From contig NC_092672.1 of NCBI RefSeq assembly GCF_964355755.1, positions 36,824,501-36,888,500 of the forward strand: a DNA stretch of 64,000 bases. The letters are read 5' to 3'. Position 1 is the first letter of the stretch. The number at the start of each line of letters is the position of its first letter. Below the pieces are notes generated by a model that worked only from the letters and a program-made list of their open reading frames with translations, made no database searches and was not told the origin of the DNA. Of this stretch, positions 57,415-64,000 are shown piece by piece. The translations under genes and the position numbers were made by a program. The stretch is from Antedon mediterranea. Its lineage: Eukaryota; Echinodermata; Crinoidea; Comatulida; Antedonidae.

Positions 57415-57759
57415 GTGGATCTTACTCAACCTTACGTCCCTGAAGCTGCAGTACCAGAATCTGCTAATACAATATCCATAGAACAACAAGAAACACCATC
57501 TATCAACCCTGCTTCTGTCCATGCATCTGTGGAACCGTCAGAAACTTCTCCTTCAACTGAGCATGATATCACTCCCGTCGCAGTCGTCATGGATCATACT
57601 GATGATGATAACTCCTCAGGAGAAACACGTTCAGAACCAACCTTAAGTCTCCAACGTTCGAAACGTGTAATTAAACCGCCAGACCGATACGGCTTTATTT
57701 CTAAGTGGCTCTGGGGAACCCCTGCACTAACATCCCATGTGGGTTGTTTAGATGTTTGA
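57415..57759 (+). CDS. Short residual ORF of the LTR element
   Basis: 114 residues, acidic and Ser/Thr/Pro-rich, ending with RSKRVIKPPDRYGF, a basic motif of the kind often seen near the C-terminus of LTR-element polyproteins. Probably the remnant of a much larger polyprotein; whether it makes a product is unknown. Confidence 0.45.
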   Translation: MDLTQPYVPEAAVPESANTISIEQQETPSINPASVHASVEPSETSPSTEHDITPVAVVMDHTDDDNSSGETRSEPTLSLQRSKRVIKPPDRYGFISKWLWGTPALTSHVGCLDV

Positions 57760-58330
57760 TTGTTTAAACTGTATTAATTTTGCTTGATACTTAACTTGTT
57801 TTTTATATAATTATGTCTGAGAGAAGACAATTTTACTTGATTTTAATTTTAATCTCAATAGTTTAATTTGTTACCTTTATTGTATACTGTATCTTTTGTA
57901 TGATCATGTTTTTTTAACATACTTGTTTGCCATGTGTATGGCTTGTGTTATGTTGGTACGTCACCTTGTGTTTGGTGGGATTGAACTTTCGAGTAGTAAT
58001 CGCAGGATTTCGAGAAACTTCTGAAGTGTAAACGGGCACTTCTGTACACCGACTATTGTGGGGATGGCCACCCTTCAATAGTAATCCATTTGGATAAATT
58101 GTTATTGGTTGTTTCTAATAATTCTGTATAACTTGCTCTCATTGGTTCAATCAGGTACAGGTATACTGTTGTGATATAACAGTTTCATTTTTTTTATAAA
58201 TGCCATTTAGTTAAGTTTTTTTATGTAATTCCCTATGATGTCATTTTCATTGTATAAATCGTGACTTGTAAATGTACCGGTGTATTTAGGTTTAGGTTAA
58301 TGAATTTGTATATAACTGATATTTAGCAGA

Positions 58331-58345
58331 TAAATGGGGGGTGAG
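58331..58345 (+). other. Polypurine tract
   Basis: TAAATGGGGGGTGAG lies directly before the 3' LTR, where plus-strand priming would occur. Confidence 0.6.
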
Positions 58346-59138
58346 TGTAACAGGGTAACAGGTATGCTTATACCCAAATACTTGAATGATTTATCTGCTG
58401 AATCTGACTTGAATCTGAGAAACCTTGTGGGACCCATTAAAGTAAAAGCTGGAATGATAAGTGACCATGCTATAAATAGATGAGTCACCTCATCCAAGTG
58501 GCGGGAAAATGGTCATGAATATTTAGTGTATAATGTTTCAGTATGGGTCAGTTCATAAATGGACAAGGGATTTTGTTAATTGATTTGCATTTTTAATAGT
58601 TTCTTTTTTGTATAACCGAACTTTAAATTGATAATTACATGTGTATGACTCGAGTTGCAATACAATCGTTCTGTAAACTATGAAATAACGTTATGGTAAA
58701 TGTATATACCATCGGTTAAAAATTGTCATAGTACCCAACTGGGAATGGATGACACTTACTAGTGCCTAGCCCAAAGTGAAGGTTTTCATCTCCTTCCGAC
58801 TGGTTACTAGGTAAGCATCTATATTTTTATCTCTCTTAATTTTAGAATTGTTTTACTATAGTTAATATAGTTGATTAGTTATTTGATTGAATATACTAGA
58901 CACAACGCAATAGTAGCCTATACTGTCGTTAATGATACGATCACTGATGTTATCTTAAATAGTAACACTGTTTTTGTTATATCTCCTTCCGACTGGTTAC
59001 TAGCTTCAATAAAAGAATTTAATTTTTCCAAACCAAGAACTGTCTCTGTGGATGATTTTATTGTGTTTGTGCCAATGCTGCAGCTCCTGAAAATACTACG
59101 CGATAAAGCTACGACGCTAGTAGTACGAACCTGTTACA
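58346..59138 (+). repeat. 3' LTR
   Basis: 793 bp, same ends as the 5' LTR. It abuts the gypsy remnant 48 bp before that element's primer-binding-like site. Confidence 0.88.
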
Positions 59139-59360
59139 TATACTCATCTCAACGTACTTATTAATTTGTCTACGACGATACACGACACTGGCGACGAGGA
59201 TGGGATCACATTTACATAGAGAAACGGAAGTATAATAATATTATAAAACTAGGCTAGCAGTTTTTGATTTTCCAACAACGGCAACAGTAACCAAGGAACC
59301 ACACAGGCTAATAGTAATAACGATTCTGAGCGCCCTGAACGTACAGAGCGAAGCGCGGTA

Positions 59361-60251
59361 ATGGCAGCGGCTAATACCAGAATTCTATTCGAGGAATTCA
59401 ACGTCCAGGATGGAGACATAGATACGTATGTGGACAGGCTGGAACAATATTTTGTGGCATTAGATATCAATGACGGAGGTAAGAAAAGAGCGATATTATT
59501 GAGTAGTTTAGGAGAGGCTGGATACACAACGATACGAGATTTGTGTTTTCCTGATAAACCAAGTACAAAATCGTACGATACGCTCACAACCAAGCTCAAA
59601 GAGCATTACAAACCTACTCGAATAACGATTTCTGAACGATTTATATTCAGAAATGTAAAACGGACACCGGGACAGACTATTTCTCAATTTGTATCACATC
59701 TAAAGAAAAAGGCGATACATTGTGGTTTTGAAGGAGAGGCATCCCGAGAGGCATTGGAAAACGCACTGCGTGATCAGTTCGTATGTGGACTAATAAGTCA
59801 GAGCATCCAAAAGAAATTATTGACAAAGAACCATACGTTCAAGGAAGCAACAGACATAGCCATAGCCTCGGAGGCAGCAACAGCGAATATGAAAAGTATG
59901 TCGCACGATGTTGACAAGCCAATCAACCACGTTACGTCTAACAGCAGGAAGTCTACGAAAACTTATCAAGCGTCAAAACTAACGCGAACGCAGAAATGTG
60001 ACCGCTGTGGTATGAACAATCATACAAGAGATACGTGTAAATACAAAAACGCTACATGCTTTAAATGCAACAAACAAGGACACCTAAAATCAGAATGCAG
60101 GCAGTCGAGTAAATCAACAAAACAATATAAACCTAAATCCATCAAGCAAGTAGAAGCACCGGATTACGACGAAGGTAATGACGATTTTGTAGATAAAATG
60201 TTTTGCGTAGGACAATTCGGTACCACCAATAACGGTACAGATGCGAGTTGA
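59361..60251 (+). CDS. gag: gag-like protein
   Basis: 296 residues in an open frame. The N-terminal part (about 10-180) resembles the capsid region of gypsy elements (DTYVDRLEQYF, TISQFVSHLKKKA, REALENALRDQFVCGL). Two zinc knuckles of the CX2CX4HX4C type follow: CDRCGMNNHTRDTC and CFKCNKQGHLKSEC. The last 11 nt overlap the protease frame, so pol would be reached by ribosomal frameshifting or fusion. Confidence 0.85.
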   Translation: MAAANTRILFEEFNVQDGDIDTYVDRLEQYFVALDINDGGKKRAILLSSLGEAGYTTIRDLCFPDKPSTKSYDTLTTKLKEHYKPTRITISERFIFRNVKRTPGQTISQFVSHLKKKAIHCGFEGEASREALENALRDQFVCGLISQSIQKKLLTKNHTFKEATDIAIASEAATANMKSMSHDVDKPINHVTSNSRKSTKTYQASKLTRTQKCDRCGMNNHTRDTCKYKNATCFKCNKQGHLKSECRQSSKSTKQYKPKSIKQVEAPDYDEGNDDFVDKMFCVGQFGTTNNGTDAS

Positions 60252-62952
60252 TGATATAGATATTGATTTTGAAGTAGATACGGGCGCAGCAGTATCGATA
60301 ATTAGCTTTGACGATTACGAAAGCAAGCTTAGCAATCTACCATTAAAGTCAGTAAAACGTACACTTCACGCATACACAGGTACTAAGCTCGATATAGCAG
60401 GAGAAATTAAAGTCACCGTGAACTATAGGGGCCAGAGTAACGTTCTCCCACTGATAGTAGTGAGAACGCAGCGACGAAACTCACCACCCTTGCTTGGAAG
60501 AACCTGGTTAGAAGTGATTAAGTTGGACTGGAAGTCATTATTTCCACCATCGCTTGCTCAGAATTCGGTAGAAATAGATAACGATGTCGGTCAGTCATTC
60601 AAACGGAAGTTCCCAGAAGTTTTCCGAACGGAATTAGGTACGGTTCAGGGACACAAAGCGACATTACATCTAAAAGTGAACGCAATCCCAAAATTCTGCA
60701 AAGCTCGAAATGTTCCATTTGCGCTACGCTCCGCAGTTGAGGTAGAGTTAGACAGAATGCAAAACGAAAGGAGTTATTTATCCGGTAGACTTTAGTCAGT
60801 GGGCAACCCCATTGGTATGTATTCCAAAGGCCGATGGCAGGGTACGTGTCTGCGGAGATTATAAAGTAACAGTCAACCCGAGTTTAAATTGCGACCAATA
60901 TCCAATTCCGACCCCAGAGGAAGTTTTCACCAAGTTGGGAGGTGGAAAGCGATTCTCTAAGATTGATTTGAAATGTGCGTACCAGCAGTTAGTACTGGAA
61001 GACGAGGCGCAAGAGTTGGTAACGATCAACACGCACCGCGGATTATATCGATACACGAGGTTACCGTTTGGTATTTCGTCCAGTCCAGCCATATGGCAGC
61101 GATTCATAGAACAGGTGATAGCAGGACTTAAAGTAACATGTGCGATCATGGACGATGTTCTTGTTACAGGTGCGTCTGATAAAGAGCATATTAGTAATCT
61201 TGAGAAACTATTTGAGAGATTTAACAAGTATGGTCTCAGAGTGAAAGCTGAGAAATGCGCGTTTGTACAAAAGGAAGTAGTCTACATGGGACGTAAGCTA
61301 TCAGCAGCAGGAATTCAACCGACAAACGATAAAGTGAAAGCCATCAAGGATGCACGAGCACCACAGAATGAAACAGAACTAAGATCCTGGCTAGGACTAG
61401 TTAACTATCACGCGTCATTTATTCCACGATTATCGACGATGATACATCCTTTGAATGAGCTGTTGGGAAGCAAACCATGGTCATGGACTGTCGACTGTAG
61501 TAAAGCGTTTAACGCGGTAAAGCGAATTATTAGTGAAGACATGATGTTGACGCATTATGACCCATTAAAACCACTGGAACTATACACGGACGCATCACCA
61601 TACGAGTTGGCGCAGTCATTTGCCACGTAAACGAGAACAATATCAAAACACCGATCACGTACGCATCGCGAAGCCTGCATAAACACGAAAAGGGTTATGC
61701 ACAACTAGACAAGGAAGCCCTAAGCATCATGTTTGGACTTCAAAGGTTTAGAACATACTTATACGGACGGAAATTCACGATAAGAACTGATCATAAGCCA
61801 CTTGAACGCATTCTAGGACCTAAATCAGCTATTCCGACACTGGCCGCACAGAGATTACAGCGATGGGCAATCGTACTGTCAGCGTTCGAATAGGATTTAA
61901 AGTTCATTCCTGGAAAACAGAACGTAATTGCCGACGCACTCTCACGTCTCCCAATGCCATACGAAGGACGGGAAGACGATGCAGTATACAACATAGCGGG
62001 GCATACATTAGACAATTTGCCAGTCACGAGTACGAACGTACAACAGCATACCACGAAAGACTCGCTATTGAGCAAAGTGTTATACATGGTACAGACAGGT
62101 TTATGGCAGTCAGAAAACGACGACGATCTAAAACCATTCCTACACCGAAGAGACGAATTGAGTGTAGAACAGGACTGTTTGCTGTGGGGATACAGGGTAG
62201 TGATTCCACCGAAACTCAGAGGGGCAGTTCTGGAGGAGCTTCATTGTGCTCACCCCGGAATCGTGCGTATGAAAGAGATTGCGCGAAGTCATGTCTGGTG
62301 GCCCCAGATAGATTCCGACATTGAACGATTGGTGAAGCAATGTCAAGCATGTCACCAAACACAAAGTCGACCAAGCGTAGCACCAATGATGCCCTGGATC
62401 TGGCCAAATCAGCCTTGGACACGAATACATATTGACTATGCGCAGAAAGATAAACGAGATTATCTAGTAGTGGTTGACTCATATTCGAAATGGCCAGAAG
62501 TCGTTCAGATGAACAGTACGACGAGTGCAGCGACCATCAAAGCGATGAGAGAGTTGTTCAGTAGATACGGATTGCCTGTTCAACTTGTAAGCGATAATGG
62601 ACCTCAATTTGTTAGCGACGAATTTGAATTCTTCTTAAAGCAAAACGGGGTGAAACATGTAAAGGTTGCACCTTATCACGCCGCAAGCAACGGAGCAGCA
62701 GAACGAATGGTTCAATCTTTCAAAAGATCGTTAGCGGCAAGCCGAGCGAATGGGAAGGATTTCCAACAATGTTTGGACAGATTTCTTTTATCGTATCGCA
62801 CAACAAAACACGCAACTACGGGACAAACGCCAGCGAAGTTATTCATGGGCCGTGAGTTACGTAGCCATAACATCGGCATGGGTTCGAGGCTCACTCACTC
62901 CATGGTTCTGGTGGTAGAACGAGTCTTCTCGGATAAGGACTATAAACCGTAG
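60241..62952 (+). pseudogene. pol: pol region: protease, reverse transcriptase, RNase H, integrase; broken
   Basis: Protease active site DTGAA lies near the start. Reverse transcriptase blocks include WATPLVCIPKADGRVRVCGD and a catalytic IMDD in place of the common Y-x-DD. RNase H begins with ELYTDAS. Integrase carries an HHCC zinc region (HCAHPG, CQACHQ), then the DDE triad in HIDYA, VSDNGPQF and the AAERM segment. Frame breaks fall near 60770 and 61605; a TAG stop is at about 61891. The frame from 61954 is open to 62952, where it ends within a SINE-like insertion. The element cannot make a full polyprotein. Confidence 0.85.
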
Positions 62953-63135
62953 GTCCAGTGTACACATCTAGCTCGTGTGCACTTTAAAGAACCTAGTACA
63001 TCTTTCGAGACGAGTAGGGGGTTACCCCGGTGTATTAGTACATCACAGCCACTGATCACCAACTGGGCCCTCTGGGAGACCAGTCTTTGACTGAAGAGGT
63101 TACCCAGTATAAATATATATTTCAATTCAATTCAG
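62866..63135 (+). mobile_element. SINE-like insertion in the integrase region
   Basis: 270 bp interrupt the integrase frame after CGTAGC; frame and similarity resume with TTGAGAACGCGAGTATC. The insert holds GGTTCGAGGCTC, close to a tRNA B box, and ends in TATAAATATATATTTCAATT-type A/T-rich sequence. Its length is a multiple of three, but it supplies a stop. No A box or clear target duplication was found. Confidence 0.5.
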
Positions 63136-63483
63136 TTGAGAACGCGAGTATCACTTTTACATCCCAGTACAGAAAACAAGGTACACAAGCAGAGTGATCA
63201 GAAGCTTCATCACGACAAAACGAAAGATCTACGAGAATTTTACCCAGGTGAAATGGTATTAGTGAAAGATTTCCGACAAGAGGGAAAGTGGTGGCCAGGT
63301 ACCGTGATAGAACGTACCGCTCCAAAATCATACGTAATTAGTGTTGAGGATGGCCGAGTGTGGAAAAGACACATTGACCAGTTGAAAGCGACAGACGCGG
63401 ACGCTTACGCGAGTAAAACCCCTACTTCACATAGCGAGTTGGAACACAAGATTAAACAGACAGTACCAACAAAGATTGTATAG
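63136..63483 (+). pseudogene. C-terminal integrase module of gypsy pol
   Basis: After the insertion, the frame encodes EFYPGEMVLVKDFRQEGKWW and PGTVIERTAPKSYVI, the small SH3-like module found at the end of gypsy integrases. It ends at a stop supplied by the next TIR element. Confidence 0.7.
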
Positions 63484-63932
63484 CGCCGCTACGCTGCGCA
63501 AGATAGGTAACTGGGTGAGACCTTTGTAATCCATGGACGCCATTCCGGCGGACAAGTTTGAACCGGAATAAAGTCGTTGTCAAGGCAATATCCACGATGT
63601 TTCGGTTAAAGAACGAAGTTGTCTAACCAAACATATCAATGTAAACACACAGAATTAATCGGAAGGTGTCCAGATCCCAAAGAAATTTTTATTTTACTTT
63701 GTTTACATAATTTCTTCTCTTTTCGATCAATCAATCATAAAGATGGTTAACCACAGATACTTCAAGGCGGACCGCAAAATTTAAACCATTTACATTTAAA
63801 TCACAATAATAACCTGTCCGCCCGAATGGCGTCCATGTATTTACTGGGCGCGTAGTGTTATAAGATAGGAGCTTGGCAACAGTTACCTATCTTGCACCGC
63901 GTAGCGGCGCTATATAATCTTTGGTACCAATA
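63463..63932. mobile_element. TIR element (~470 bp) inserted in gypsy pol
   Basis: Inverted arms of about 50 bp: TATAGCGCCGCTACG and GCAAGATAGGTAACTG at the left, their complements (CAGTTACCTATCTTGCACCG, GTAGCGGCGCTATATA) at the right, possibly extended by GTACCAA...AAGATT. Second inner inverted words GGCGGACAGG/GTTTGAACCGG-type are less clear. Non-coding. Confidence 0.75.
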
Positions 63933-64000
63933 ACGATTTTGCGAGCGAAACGATTGCGAACAAAGAGCAAACATCCACCAACCAACCGGTTGAAGAGGAA

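Larger units (their letters stand above)
56466..59138 (+). mobile_element. Non-autonomous LTR retrotransposon
   Basis: Two near-identical direct LTRs (56466-57300, 835 bp; 58346-59138, 793 bp) start TGTAACAGGGTAACAGG and end CCTGTTACA. The 42-bp difference is a tandem duplication of AGTTAATATAGTTGATTAGT in the left LTR. A primer-binding site follows the left LTR and a purine tract precedes the right one. Only 1045 bp of interior remain, with no gag, protease, reverse transcriptase or integrase. Flanking five bases (TATTA, TATAC) do not match, so no clear target duplication remains. Each LTR holds CTATAAATAG and AATAAA-type words as possible promoter and polyA signals. Confidence 0.88.
59139..64000 (+). 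mobile_element. Ty3/gypsy retrotransposon, decayed, runs off the right edge
   Basis: A TGGCGACGAGGATGGGA primer-binding-like site at 59189 is followed by gag, protease, reverse transcriptase, RNase H and integrase in gypsy order. At most 48 bp of its 5' LTR remain to the left, next to the other LTR element. Damage: two frameshifts, one in-frame stop, a SINE-like insertion (62866-63135) and a TIR element (63463-63932). The tail 63933-64000 reads on in an acidic polyprotein-like frame (ASETIANKEQTSTNQPVEEE). The 3' LTR is outside the window. Confidence 0.85.

Overview
The window is nuclear DNA of an animal. It is AT-rich, with intron-split genes, GT-AG splice sites, long introns and a heavy load of mobile elements. 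Protein similarity to vertebrate orthologues is high, a single beta-adaptin of the combined AP-1/AP-2 type is present, and the LTR elements and frequent aggcctaggcc-type sequence fit a marine invertebrate deuterostome such as an echinoderm. The species assignment is inference only.

Layout: (1) 1-13446, minus strand: the 5' end of the MED13 Mediator-kinase-module gene, four coding exons spread over 11 kb, running off the left edge; its introns hold a ~94-bp tandem array broken by two TIR elements inserted at GTAC. (2) 13447-16662: divergent promoter interval. (3) 16663-18678, plus: complete phosphoserine phosphatase (PSPH, 5 exons, 224 aa). (4) 19829-24748, minus: complete PLBD2-type lysosomal phospholipase-B-like gene (11 exons, 550 aa), tail to tail with PSPH. 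(5) 25996-39247, plus: complete beta-1/2 adaptin (17 exons, 936 aa), head to head with PLBD2, with a GC-AG intron and a candidate 18-bp cassette micro-exon. (6) 42706-46669 and 53007-55620, minus: two paralogous single-pass membrane proteins with near-identical cytoplasmic tails built from 30-residue repeats carrying YxxL motifs, but different ectodomains (Cys-rich versus Cys-rich plus mucin stalk). The second lies in a duplicated block that also carries a broken copy of the adaptin 3' end, so the block was copied from the adaptin-receptor junction. (7) 49502-51956: THAP-domain, P-element-like insertion inside the duplicated block. (8) 56466-59138: internally deleted LTR element with intact LTRs. 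(9) 59139-64000: decayed Ty3/gypsy element (gag plus broken pol) carrying a SINE-like and a TIR insertion.

The three housekeeping genes and MED13 have no visible functional link. The most interesting part is the receptor pair: conserved, repeat-expanded tyrosine tails joined to divergent ectodomains, a pattern known from immune and recognition receptor families. I did not recognise the ectodomains. Introns are littered with non-autonomous DNA elements, several nested, and their order of insertion can be read.
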